From Scylla paramamosain (taxonomy: Eukaryota; Arthropoda; Malacostraca; Decapoda; Portunidae), in contig NC_087155.1 of assembly GCF_035594125.1 (NCBI RefSeq), forward strand, positions 6,264,192-6,328,191: a DNA stretch of 64,000 nt, read 5' to 3'. The position numbers and the translations under genes were made by a program. This document shows positions 22,299-33,628 of this stretch, piece after piece. The first letter of the stretch is position 1. Every line of letters begins with the position of its first letter. A model generated the notes under the pieces. It saw only the letters and a list, made by a program, of their open reading frames with translations. It did no database searches and was not told the DNA's origin.

Positions 22299-23967
22299 GG
22301 TGTCTACTGCCTCCTCCTTATTACTATATATTACTAAGAAAAAAAATGGAGCAATAGTGATCCTCGCCAAAAGGAAATGGATAACTTACTCCTTTGCTTC
22401 ATTGCCGGCTCTCTCCAACCTCTTTCATGGGTTGAGGATCCTAACTTTCAAGTTCTTCTTAACAAGGCCCAGCCCAGCTACAGCATCCCAAGCCGCGAAA
22501 AGCTCAGCAGCAAGCTTCTTCCTTCACAAACTCAACAACTACAGGAATATTTCAGTAAGAAATTTCGTTCTGTTGGTTATGTCTGTGTTACAGTTGACCT
22601 TTTGACAAACAGACAGATGCGGTCGTACATGATTACATGTCATTTCATTGATAATTTCCAGCTCCAATCAACAATGTTGGCATGCAGAAGATTCAAAGTG
22701 TCCCACACTGCAGAAAAGATTCATGCCACATTCACCGAAATCATCACTAGCTTTAGCTAGAAACAAAAATTTTGACAATTGTAACCAACAGTGCCAGCAA
22801 TATGCTTAAAGCATTTGTGACACTTCCTGGTCTGGATGATGCAGACACTAATCAAGACAGTAAAAGCGAAGAGGTGGATGACGCCTTCAACATTCCTGAT
22901 AACAATGAGAAGTTCCTGGAGCTATTGCATGAGCATGTCAGATGTTTTGTTCATACTTTACAAATTACTGTGAAAGATGGGCTCGAAGAGCTCTTACACA
23001 CAATGTATGTTTTTAATACCATTAGTAAGTGATTTAAATGACCTGTATCAGGAGTCATTGGAAAAGCCTCACGTCTAGTATCACACATTCATCATTCTGC
23101 ACTGGCATCTGACATTCTCAAAGGTGAATGCAGACCTTAGGCAAAAAATGCAACCCAATGGAACAGCAGTAACAAGATATTTCGCTCCCTTCTGAATATT
23201 GATCCAGCCAAACTTGATCAGTTAAACTGTCCAGTAAACCTAACCAAATATGAACTTAATCTCATCAAGGAAATAACAGGCATCTTGACACCATTTGAAG
23301 TAGCAACTCTAGAGTGTCAGGAAGAGAATGTTGTAATGTCAAGCAAAGTAATTCCATGCATTCATGGACTGAATGACCTTGAACAGCTGTTACAGACATA
23401 CAAGTCAAAGATGATTACCACTCTCAAAACCTCAGTTGAGAAAAGATTGAAATTCTATGAAGACATGGAGATGTTTCAGCTGGCTTCACTCCTAGATCCA
23501 CGCTTTAAGATGACTGGTGCTCACCAGAAGTCATGTTCATGAAGTCCCTACTGAAGTCTAAAGTAGATGAAATTATGCCTATTACTACTGAAGAAAAGAG
23601 TTCCCTTCAGGAAAATAAGGAGGCCCCTACAAAGAAGTTCAAGCTGTTCAGATTCATGACACCATCAGCATCAACGAGCTCTTCCGTCTGTACATTAACA
23701 TCAAGTGTATCACAAGTAGAATCCTACCTGAGTCAGCCAAGAACAGAGAATGACAGTGATCCCCTTCTCTTCTGTGAACAGAATCAGTCAGCATTACCTC
23801 AACTAACTATACTGGCTCTCCGATATCTGTGTATCCCAGCATCATCAGCTCCAGTTGAGAGACTTTTCTCTACTACTGGGAAAGTCTTTCGTCCTGAACG
23901 ATGCAGGATGACCAATGTTCGCTTTGACGAGTTGATGTTTATCAAGTGTAACCATCACATAGTAAAT
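22299..23967 (+). pseudogene. hAT transposase main exon, decayed
   Basis: Starts after acceptor ttcggcag. It reads ITKKKKWSNSDPRQKEMDNL, SLQPLSWVEDPNFQVLLN, LTIVTNSASNMLKAF (RNase H-like core), HVRCFVHTLQITVKDGL, LLNIDPAKLDQLN, KEITGILTPFEVATLECQ, LASLLDPRFKM, and the C-terminal dimerisation region RYLCIPASSAPVERLFSTTG through to TAG at about 23968. Frame breaks occur near 22758, 23030, 23160 and 23540. The order is that of BED-finger hAT transposases. Inactive as it stands. Confidence 0.88.
22991..23040. repeat. 50-bp direct repeat, copy 1
   Basis: Almost identical to 24127-24176 in the hAT 3' region; here it overwrites transposase sequence and introduces a stop. Confidence 0.8.
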
Positions 23968-24126
23968 TAGACATTACATGAGAAATAATCTAGCCTATAA
24001 GAAATGTGTATAACAAGTTCTATATTTTTCAAAGAGAAATACTTTGTTTTCATTATTGCTGCGAAATCCTGTGATCATGATCTGAAATAAATTCATAGTA
24101 TTATGTAAAGTAAAAACAAATATAAT

Positions 24127-24176
24127 CTCTTACACACAATGTATGTTTTTAATACCATTAGTAAGTGATTTAAATG
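24127..24176. repeat. 50-bp direct repeat, copy 2
   Basis: Partner of 22991-23040; lies in the untranslated 3' part of the hAT. Confidence 0.8.
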
Positions 24177-24417
24177 GTCATATTACTGTGCTCAAATATG
24201 GAACAGTGCACCTAATAGATGTAGTTTGTTACCTGTTTAAGTATTGTACTTAATCATTGCTAATCATTATCTTTTTTTTTTTTAAATAATCACAGTGAAA
24301 TGTGATTATAATAATAATCTAATCCTAATCATGCACAAAAAAATAATCATAATAAAAAATATCAAAACTAATCATAATTTAATCACAATCAAAAAAATAT
24401 TCCAGATCATAATTTTG

Positions 24418-24437
24418 TATAATCATGCCCATGTCTG
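24418..24437 (-). repeat. hAT right terminal inverted repeat
   Basis: Ends ATAATCATGCCCATGTCTG, the inverted match of 11583-11602. Confidence 0.85.
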
Positions 24438-24445
24438 GTGGCGAT
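24438..24445. repeat. hAT target-site duplication, right copy
   Basis: GTGGCGAT, one mismatch from the left copy. Confidence 0.85.
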
Positions 24446-24960
24446 GTGTACACCTGCCACAGTGACCTCCGCCCCGTCCCAGGCCACCTCACCGTCCCGC
24501 GTGCCCGCCCCCTCCACGGGCGGCCCTGCCCCCGCCGCTGTGGAGTGCCTTGGGGAGCTTGTGCGATTCCCCGCTGCTACGGGAGCACTACCTGTGGGCC
24601 ACGGAGGTGAGGATGTGGTAGCAGGCTGAGAAGGCGAGGGAGGAGGCTCTCCCACAGTGTGGCGCCAGGAAGCTCGGCCGGCTAGCACACAGCGTGGTGG
24701 CTGCCCTCGGGGTGGCAAGCTACCTGGCAGTGGCTGCGGGCACGTTGGTGTTCGGGCAGGACGCGCCGCCCGTACACTGGCTGGTCTGCGGACTGGCTGC
24801 GGCCCCCGTGCTGGGGAGTGCATGCACCCCACGCCCATGCGTGGCGGAGACGCCGGCGAGACAGGACAGGCAGAGGGCGTGAAGGTTGTCTTGCAGAGGG
24901 CGACGCGCCTTGAGGAGTGCTGCTCCCGTCACAAAGCATTGGTGATGTGTTTCCTCACGA
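24446..24960 (+). pseudogene. Unidentified GC-rich gene fragment, right part after the hAT
   Basis: Continuation of the GC-rich sequence at 10974-11582; removing the hAT and one duplication copy joins the two. One frame at 24557-24882 reads LLREHYLWATEVRMW, a TAG stop, then QAEKAREEALPQCGARKLGR and a hydrophobic LAHSVVAALGVASYLAVAAG that could be a membrane helix. Frameshifts are needed to link it to the left part. The last 100 bp read EGVKVVLQRATRLEECCS in yet another frame. Product unknown. Confidence 0.4.
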
Positions 24961-24999
24961 GGTATTGGCTGTGGCTTTGTCTAGAACAGATGCAAGTCT

Positions 25000-25056
<57 letters not shown>
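25000..25056. repeat. (GT)n microsatellite
   Basis: About 28 GT units. Confidence 0.95.
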
Positions 25057-25057
<1 letters not shown>

Positions 25058-25098
25058 CTGGTATTATTAAAAGAAAGCGGGGAGGAGCTATTTTCCAC

Positions 25099-25150
25099 CA
25101 TTATTATTATTATTTATTATTATTATTATTATTATTTATTATTATTATTA

Positions 25151-25184
<34 letters not shown>

Positions 25185-25188
25185 CATC
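25099..25188. repeat. (TTA)n microsatellite
   Basis: About 29 TTA units with TTTA and TCA interruptions. Confidence 0.93.
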
Positions 25189-25408
25189 ATCGTAATTCGT
25201 CTTGTCCTACCGTTAGTACGACGTGACGCTTTCACAAATGGTAACCTATATGAGTTGTTGGTCCATGGGATCCTGATCAGATGTTAACCTATGGGTTCCT
25301 TGAGGACCTCATGACTGAGGATGTTCATGTGCTTCCTGTTTTCGTGTTATTGGTCCTCCTCCTTTTCCTTCTATCCTTCCCCTTCCTCTCCTTCTCCTCC
25401 TGCTCCTT

Positions 25409-25695
25409 AGTGGCTTATTTCCTAACTGGCTTAGTGACGTATTATTCAACTGGCTTAGTAGGCCTTTTTGGTGAATTGGTTTGGTGGGGGCTTATTGGGT
25501 GACTGGCTTAGTAGGGCTTATTGAGTAATTGGCTTACCGGTTTATTTCCTGACTGGCTTAGTATATTATTTGTAAACTGGCTTAGTAGTGCTTATTGGAT
25601 GATTGGCTTTGTAGGGCTTATTGGGTGACTGGCATAGTGGTTTATTGGGTGACTGGCTTAGTAGGACCTACTGGGTGACTGACTTAGAGTGAAGG
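25409..25695. repeat. Minisatellite, unit about 26 bp
   Basis: Around eleven degenerate copies of GACTGGCTTAGTAGGGCTTA plus a TTGGGT end, lengths 23-30 bp. Its last unit touches the truncated end of the Gypsy-type element at about 25690. Confidence 0.85.
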
Positions 25696-26500
25696 CTGTT
25701 TGTGCTTCATCATTCCAGTCTAGGAACGCACTCAGTCTTTTATTTGTACTTTTATCATTTTATGGCCCACAAGTAATTTGTCCAGAGGCGCAGCTATATG
25801 TGCATAGCTTTTTTTTTTTTTCTTTTACAAACCGCCTGTAGTAGTTGCATAAGGCGAGAAAGCTTTGCACATCAATCATAGTTTTGGGAATTGGAATTTC
25901 TTGAATGCTAGCTACTTTCTCTGGTTGCGGTCTGATACCTTGTGCATTCACAATATGACCTAAATAGGAAGCTTCCTTCTTAAAGAATTGGCATTTATCC
26001 AAGCATAAGGAAATCTCAGCATCCGCTGAGCTCTTCATTACTGTGTCTAGATTCTCTACATGATTTTGAAAGGTCTGTCCTCACACAATGATGTCATCTA
26101 AATACACCTGCGCAATTTGCCTATTAAACCGTGCAAAATACTATTAACTATTCTTTGATACACTGCAGACGCAGTCTTCAGACCGAACGGAACACGGGTA
26201 TATTCCCACATTCCATAAGGAGTACAGAAGGCAGTGTTTTCTCTGGCTTCTCCCGCCAGCGGTACTTGATGATACCCCATTCTCAAGTCTAGGAGGGTGA
26301 ATAATTTATCCTCACCGAGCTGTTGCTTGATAGTATGTATGTTAGGCAAAGGATGCTTATCATTTATCATCTCAGCATTTAGTTTACGAAAATCCAAGCA
26401 TAATCTTATACCGCTACCTTTTTAGCTACTGGGACAAGAGGGGAATTATAGGCTGAGTGACTTGGCCGTATCAAGCCTTGTCTGTGAAGTTCCCATAATT
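25695..26500 (-). pseudogene. Gypsy-type reverse transcriptase
   Basis: In order: LHRQGLIRPSHSAYNSPLVPV, LCLDFRKLNAEMIND, FTLLDLRMGYHQVPL, TAFCTPYGMWEYTRVPFGLK, the catalytic YLDDIIV near 26090-26110, LDKCQFFKKEASYLGHIVN and FLALCNYYRRFVK. There is one frameshift just before YLDD and one stop just after it. A poly(A) expansion at 25812-25826 disrupts the frame after YRRFVK. Confidence 0.85.
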
Positions 26501-26809
26501 ATTGTTCTGTTTGTTGATAAAATTTCAGGGGAATAGGATAGGGTTTAGAGTAGACAGGTTGTTCTGTTTTTTTGTCTGATATTATGGCAATAATATGGCG
26601 TAATGGTGAGAGGTTCTCCCTTTAATACAAATACTATGAGATACTTTTGCACCAGATTTTTTTAAGTGCTTCATTTTTCCTACTACCTCCAAGGAACTGT
26701 GAATCTACTACGGTTAATAATTTATGTATTTTAGCATATGTGAGGCTTTGCTTTCCTGGCTGCTCGAACTTGCTGTTACTCCACACACTGGAATCTGGGA
26801 TTCTGGTAC

Positions 26810-27079
26810 CTAGTACTCTATGAATTCACCTAGACTGAAATGACCATCAATGGTCTCTGTTTTAAACTCTAAATACTCAGTACTAGGATTAGCATAAGGA
26901 ATAATGAATTTACTTTTATTGCCCTTCTGATCCTGTTCACATCTCACTATTTCTGGGTAAGGGTAAAGACTACTCTTGTTGGCAGTGATAGGAAGGAAAA
27001 CACCGTCAGTACGATTTGCACCAATCTCTAGATCAATATATCCCACCATTCCTGGAGCTAGCCACGTATTATTTACCAT
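26810..27079 (-). pseudogene. Gypsy-type protease-RT linker segment
   Basis: A 90-residue open stretch (GYIDLEIGANRTDGVFLPI) between protease and RT in the same element; part of the pol polyprotein, no specific motif. Confidence 0.55.
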
Positions 27080-27305
27080 TTTTACCTTGTACTGCTTCCA
27101 TGACTCCTTGGGAGTCTCCTCGACTAGTCATGCAGAAAAATCACCTATACATCTCTCCGGAACCTGAGCTACTCCTACTTTAGTCCCACCAAAAGTTGAC
27201 TGTAGTGCCTTACCACCTTCTTGGGTACATACTGGCCTTAATACAACTCCTTTTCTGAACATAAAATGTAACCTTAACACTATGCGAGTAGGGAGAGTAA
27301 CTTCC

Positions 27306-27539
27306 TTAGAGATTATTATGCAAGACTTTCTCTACACCATGCCCAATATCTATCTCAAAACCTTTTCCTGTGGTTGGCACTGGACTCTGTATCACACTGC
27401 TAAGTTGATACGCCATGGAAGAAGTATATGTTCCACCCACTGCTTTAAAACGTTCTTCCTCTATCAGTGTTTTACCCGATCCACTATCTAATACTGCTGC
27501 TATGGGATCTGATTCTTTCCTACAATTACTTTTAAACAA
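27306..27539 (-). pseudogene. Gypsy-type aspartic protease
   Basis: PIAAVLDSGSGKTLIEEERF carries the DSG active-site variant. Short, as retroelement proteases are. Confidence 0.65.
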
Positions 27540-27789
27540 AATAATCTCGTCGGACTATGATAGAACGTGCACAATCCTGTGCTGTCGGCGTTTTTTTTTT
27601 TCTAAAAAGGCTAAGGAGCTGACTCATCATAGGCATTTACTTCCAGGTCTGGTAATACTACAGCACATCGTGACACAGGTGGCCTTTTGTAAGAAGAGTC
27701 AATTATCTTGTGACCTACAGTGCCTCACAATCAACAACTAAAGTGTCTACGATTTGTGTCTCTAAACTCGCTGTCGTGGCGGTGGGCAT

Positions 27790-28785
27790 GACGCGGATGC
27801 AGCTGGTTGATAAGATCGTCCTTTTGTCAGCCTACAGTTTCTAGCTATGTGGCCCAAGCGGCCGCATTTGTAGAAATCAACATTTCTCATATTAGCTGTG
27901 CGAGATGGTACAGATGGTGCTGGCATTTCCCTCTCATGGGCCTTGAACTTCTTGGGAGGGGAGGGTGGACTGAATTGTTGAGTTTATATGAATGTCGGGG
28001 AGGGTTGGCTTCTCCTACAGTAGCAACAGTGACTGAGGGACCTCCTCTTCTTTCTCTAAGTACATCTGCATTAGTTAATTTAGCCTGAGGGTGAGAGTTA
28101 GCCCACGCAAAACCTCTTTTTAATATTCTTAACGGTTCCTTGAGTTCATCTTCCTGCAGTGTATATTCAAAAGAAGAGGGAAAACTGCTAAGCAATCTGG
28201 TAGCAAAGTAGTTTTTATATAGTGGCTCAAAAGCAGTTTTCAGATGTGACAATCCTTCATATACTATATCTAGTCTGATATAAAATTCTATGAGGGTCTC
28301 TTTTGGTTTCCTCTTCGCACTCCTCAAGACTTGTTTTTTTTTTTTATTAACATCATCAGGATAGAATTTGAGAAACTCTTCTTTAACATATCACAATTCA
28401 GGTCTTTGTTTAAGATGACATTTTCCAGCGACACTCGACCACTATCCAAACAATACTGTGTGGTTAACTCAAGTTTGCCTGTATCATTCCAATCTAACTG
28501 AGTTCGTGACTCTAAATCATTAAAAAAATCACGGGGATTTGTATGGCAGGGAAGGCTAGGATAAGCAGCATATCGTTCTTCATCACCATTCAGGGTGTGA
28601 CGTGCTAGCGATGCTTCAAAGTCACCTTGTGGCAGAACAACATCAATGGTTAGAGGAGACGTCCTTCCCGATGTATCGGGCGCGGCATATGCCATAGGTG
28701 TCGTATTACTTTTACAAGTGTTTAAAATATTTCCGTTACCTAGATAGGCACTTCCTATTCTTGTCTGTACCTGTTTACGGCACAA
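27790..28785 (-). pseudogene. Gypsy-type gag with defective zinc knuckle
   Basis: Two overlapping frames (28785-28324 and 28327-27887) meet at a homopolymer A run (about 28331-28344), so the break is a slippage-type indel. The capsid-like part has KPKETLIEFYIRLDIVYEGL. The knuckle near 27860 reads VDFYKCGRLGHIARNC, with the first Cys missing. Confidence 0.7.
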
Positions 28786-28803
28786 CCCACACCTTATCCA
28801 AGA

Positions 28804-29570
28804 TGTTGTAACCCAGCTTCTCCCTGTTTATGAGTTACTTAAAGCTGCCAAGTCTTTCTACTCACCAAGTACTACTACTTCACTCTCGTTACTCAAGTCA
28901 AATTACCGAGTGTTTAGGGAGTGGGTTTGAATGGGGTATGCCATAAAACGCAGCCCTAAAAGTTCTATAATTATTTATTAACCAGTAAATCATTATTCCA
29001 ACAGCACATCCAGGCCAAAGCAATAACTTCATTCCATAACTTATCCCAGTCTTAAGGTCAACTCAGGTAAATAGATTCAAGCCCTACACTAACCAATTAG
29101 CTACACATTGTTTCAATTAATATGGAGAACTCATTTAAAGTCACACACAACCTGGTCCATCAGGTAATGCGGTAACGCTCACTCTCCATCACTAAACACA
29201 TGTATGAACACACACAACATAAAATATTTTGGTCACAACATGTGATAAATCAAAGAAAATATCTTAACATAGTACAATTGATAATAAAACACAGGGTCAC
29301 TGTATACGAAGGACCACAGCAATTACCGTTTCACATATTTTAATCAAACACGAAATAAACACGTGAAACTTAAAAATCACATAGAAAACCACGACATACT
29401 TTGACATAACTATAGTGGAGACTTAAGGCACCAGGAAATTTCTAGCCCTTCATACACAGGACTTCTGCTTTTCAGGGAATCTAGTGCAGCTCTATTATCA
29501 ACAAAAATACACGCTTCCTAATTTTCATCTTGTACATGACGAAGAGTAGAATAGATGCCATATATGTCAG
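28804..29570 (-). repeat. Candidate 5' LTR or leader of the second Gypsy-type element
   Basis: A non-coding stretch between the gag start and the next LINE; on + it begins TGTTGTAACCC, consistent with an LTR end, but no second LTR exists in the window to test it. Confidence 0.3.
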
Positions 29571-29576
29571 CTTGAA

Positions 29577-32412
29577 TTTTTTTTCTTTTTTATGTAGAAG
29601 TGGCCCCGGCCAAGGAAAACAAAACTGCAACAAAAAAAGACCCACTGAGGAGCTGGTCCCCGAGCAGAGTCGAAAGCGTTAGTCAAAAATTACAGGATAG
29701 GATAAGTGTCTTGAAACCTCCCTCTTGAAAGAGTTCAAGTCATAGGAAGTGGAAATACAGAAACAGTTAAGGAGTTCCAGAGTTTACCTGAAAAGAGATG
29801 AATGAATGAGATTACTGGTTAACTCTTGCATTAGAGAGGTGGACAGAATAGGGGTGAGAGAAAGAAGGTCTTGTACAGGGAGGCCGCAAGAGGAGGGGAG
29901 GCATGTAGCTAGCAAGATCAGAAGAGCAGTTGGCACGAAAACACCGGTAGAATATAGCAAGAGATGCAACATTGCGGCGATGAGAGAGAGGCTGAAGACA
30001 ATCAGCTAGAGTAGAGGAGTTGATAAGACGAAAAGCTTTTGATTCCACTCTGTCCAAAAGAGCGGTATGAGTGAACCTCCCCCCTACCTCATGTGAAGCA
30101 TATCTCATACATGGATGGATAAGGCCCCTGTACAGAGTTAGCAGCTGGGGGGGATGAGAGAAACTGGCAGACACGACTCAGAACACCTAACTTCACAGAA
30201 GCTGTTTTAGCTAGAGAGATGTGAAGTTTCTAGTTTACATTATAAGTAAAAGACAGACTGAGGATGTTCAGCGTAGAAGAAAGGGATAGCTGAGTGTCAC
30301 TGAAGAAGAGGGGATAGTTATCTGGAAGTCGAGTTGACGAATGGAGGAATTGAGTTTTTGAGGCATTGAATAATACTAAGTTTGCTCTGCCCCAATCAGA
30401 AATTTTAGAGAGATCAGAAGTCAGGCGTTCTGTGGCTTCCCTGCGTGAATTGTTTACTTCCTGAAGGGTTGGACGTCTACGAAAAGACGTGGAAAATTGC
30501 AGGGTGATATCAGCGAAAGACAGACAAGACAAGAAGTTTAGCTTAGAAGATCATTGATGAATAATAGGAAGAGAGTGAGTGACAGGCAGAGCCCTGAGGA
30601 ACACCACTGTTAATAGCTTTTAGGAGAACAGTGACCGTCTATCATAGTAGCAATGGAACAGTCAGAAAGGACACTTGAGATGAAATTGCAGGGAGAAGGA
30701 TAGAAGACGTAGGAAGGTAGTTTCGAAATCAAAGCTTTGTGCCAGACTCTATCAAAAGTTTTTGATATGTCTAAGGCAACAGCAAAAATTCCTCTAAGAG
30801 AGGATGACCAAGACTCAGTAAGAAAAGCCGGAAGATCACCAGTAGAACGCCCACAACAGAACCCATGCTGGCGATCAGATAAGGTTGTGAAGTAATAGAT
30901 GTTTAAAAATCTTTCTGCAGAGAATAGATTCAAAAACTTTAGATAGGCAGAAAATTAAAGCAATAGGATGGTAGTTTGAAGGATTAGAACTGTCACCCTT
31001 TTTAGGAACAGGCTGAATGTAGGCAAACTTCCAGGAAGAAGGAAAGGGGGAGATTGATAGGCAGAGTTGAAAGAGTTTGGCTAGGCAAGGTGCAAGCACG
31101 GAGGCACAGTTTCGGAGACCAATAGGAGGGACCCCATCAGGTCCATAAGCCTTCGAGGGTTTAGGCCAGCGAGGGCATGGAAAAATATTATTGCGAAGGA
31201 TTTTAATGGATAGCATGAAGTAGTCAAAGGATAGAGAAGGAGGAACAAGCCCTCAATCATCCAAGGTAAAGTTTTTAGCAAAGGTTTGAGTTAGGAGTTC
31301 AGCTTTATAAACTTATGAGATGGCAGTAATACCATCAGATTGAAATGAAGAGGAGGGAAAGATGAAGAAGCAAAGTTATTGGAGATGTTTTTTGGCTAGA
31401 TGCCAGAAGTCACGAGGGGAGTTAGATCTTGAAAGATTTTGACACTTTCTATTAATGAAGGAGTTTTTGGTTAGTTGGAGAACAGACTTGGCATGATTCT
31501 GGGCAGAAATATAAAGCACATGAGATTCAGATGATGGAAGGCTCGAGTATCTTTTGTGGGCCACCTCTCTATCATGTATAGCACGAGAACAGGCTGTGTT
31601 AAACCAAGGTTTGGAAGGTTTAGGTCAAGAAAAAAAGAGTGAGGAATGTACACCCCCATGCCAGACACTATCACCTCTGTTATGCGCTCGGCACACAGAG
31701 ACGGGTCTCTGACACGAAAGCAGTAGTCATTCCAAGGAAAATCGGAATAACACCTCCTTAGGTCCCCCCAGTTAGCAGATGCAAAACTCCAGAGACACCT
31801 CCGTTTTGGGGGATCCTGAGGAGGGACTGGAGCGATAGGACAAGGTACAGATATGAGATTGTGATCGGAGGAGCCCAGTGGAGAAGAGAGGGTGACAGCA
31901 TAAGCAGGATTAGAGGTTAGGAAAACGTAAAGAATGTTGGGCGTATCTCCAAGACGGTCAGGAATACGAGTAGAGTGTTGCACCAGTTGCTCAAGCTCGT
32001 GGAGGATAACAAAGTTAAAAGCTACTTCACCAGGATGGTCAATGAAGGGAGAGGAAAGACAAGGCTGGTGGTGAACAGTGACGTCTTCAAGAATGGAGAT
32101 CTCTGCAAAAGGGAACAGTCAGAATGTGCTCCACTTTGGAAGTTAAGTAGTCAAAGAATTTCTTATAGTCAGAGGAGTTAGGTGAGAGGTATACAGCACA
32201 GATAAATTCAGTTTGAGATTGACTCTAGTCGCAGCCAGATGGCGGAAAACTCGGAAGATTCAAGGGCGTGGGCACGAGAGCAGGTTAAATCGTTGCGGAC
32301 ATAGAAGCAGCATACACCTTTGGATTGAAAATGTGGATAGAGAAAGTAGGAGGGGACAGAAAAGGGGCTAATGTCAGTTGTCTCAGGCACCTGTCTTTGT
32401 GAGGATAAAAAG
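29577..32412 (-). mobile_element. LINE family 1, copy B
   Basis: Minus-strand copy with the same order as copy A: 3' tail, LNARVNQ-type end, RT (FRGRSTGDLPAF-like region, DISKTFDRVWHKAL) and endonuclease up to [16 protein letters not shown]. The 5' part is cut off at a (TA)n array at 32415. Many frameshifts, and the YADD region is damaged (LSFADITLQF). Confidence 0.82.
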
Positions 32413-32513
<101 letters not shown>

Positions 32514-32711
32514 TTCCCTCATATTCATTGTATTCCCATATCAATATACTACACCCAGCTCGGCCATCTCCACTCACTGAGCCGTCGCAATAAATATGTT
32601 ATTTTTCCTTGCAATACCCTCAAACATGTGACAGCAGCATACCCTTAGGTGCCCAGGAATAAACTCGAATTTCTTCACTGATAAAGTCTCAATAACCACT
32701 TTCACTCTCAC

Positions 32712-32812
<101 letters not shown>

Positions 32813-33239
32813 GTTTGCAAAAGAAAAAAAAAAATACAGTTAACAATGATAACGAGATCGAGAGAGGACAGTTTCAAAAAATCAATTTAGAGGATGCGTG
32901 CTCGGCCCTGGGTCCCGAGTGACGCCGCGCCAAATCCTCCCCACACGTGTACACAAACCACGCGAGGTCAGCTGGACGTGCGGCGGGGATGCTATAAGAC
33001 ACCAGACGGTGAGGGCTATTCTGGAAAGTGTGTGTTTACTTATATCAGACAAGGACGTGAAGCAGTACTCTTATTGGTATTATTTTAGATTTATACCATC
33101 ATATTCTACAACATTGGGAATGTGATTTCTGCATACCTTACTGGATTCAAAGAAACTTTATATGAGTTTCCGTGGGAAATCTAGAACTTTCAAAACAGAC
33201 ACAGGCACTTCCCCAAAAATCTTTCCTAGACCCGATCCT

Positions 33240-33375
33240 GTTGGATAGGTTAGGTTAATTTAGTGAACCTGAGGGAGGTCGAGGAAGGCGGAACCCCCCC
33301 GGTTAGGTTAGGTTAGATTAGTATCCCTGCAGGGGGGGCCAGGGGGCGCAGGCCCCCAAAGTTAGGTTAGGGGGA
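33240..33375. repeat. TTAGG-type interstitial repeat with G-rich core
   Basis: GGTTAGGTTAGGTTAG blocks flank GGGGGGGCCAGGGGGCGCAG, a G-rich run with G4-forming potential. TTAGG is the arthropod telomere unit. Confidence 0.6.
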
Positions 33376-33628
33376 TTATGGTGTAAATAAAGAAAATTAC
33401 CATCTTATTGACCTAGAGACCTTGTATGATATTTTATGCAAAGCCTGGAAGCGAGTTATAGTGAGGAGCAATGTGTCACACAACCAGCAGGTGCATAAGG
33501 CCTCGCCAACTGACCTTTGTTGATTTCTTTCCCGGGGATTATGGAAATATCCTTTGCTTACTGATTTCAGGACTGACCCTCTGGGTAAGGTATAGTGCCT
33601 TGTATAGTCACGATCTACACAATGAAAG

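Larger units (their letters stand above)
11583..24437 (+). mobile_element. hAT DNA transposon, autonomous type, decayed and filled with nested insertions
   Basis: The ends match as inverted repeats CAGACAYGGRCATGATTAT over about 20 bp with few mismatches and are flanked by an 8-bp duplication. Subterminal regions are packed with TCATAATCA-type motifs on both sides (11600-11760 and 24280-24430), as expected for hAT transposase binding. Transposase exons are at about 15934-16073 and 22299-23967. The element totals 12,855 bp only because of later insertions: a Gypsy (11782-15501), a LINE (about 19018-22290), a 1.1-kb inverted-repeat element (16729-17869) and microsatellites. Confidence 0.9.
25690..28800 (-). 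mobile_element. Second Ty3/Gypsy-type retrotransposon, 3'-truncated
   Basis: Minus-strand gag, zinc knuckle, protease and reverse transcriptase in canonical order, lost after the start of the RNase H connection (IAAPLDKLLVGHK, then LSAFLDWNDEAQTAFT) at about 25695. Integrase and a 3' LTR are absent. A 5' LTR may lie to the right (see 28804-29570). It is a different family from the Gypsy at 11.8-15.5 kb: its RT is kept and its gag is unrelated in sequence. Confidence 0.82.

Noticed and set aside
24657..25070. 137-residue plus frame ending in a Cys/Val run
   Set aside because: Its last third is the GT microsatellite, and the first part reads through GC-rich sequence in a frame different from the better-looking one.
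32894..33125. Short frames in the GC-rich patch as a small gene
   Set aside because: No homology, no splice or start context, and two frames are equally open.
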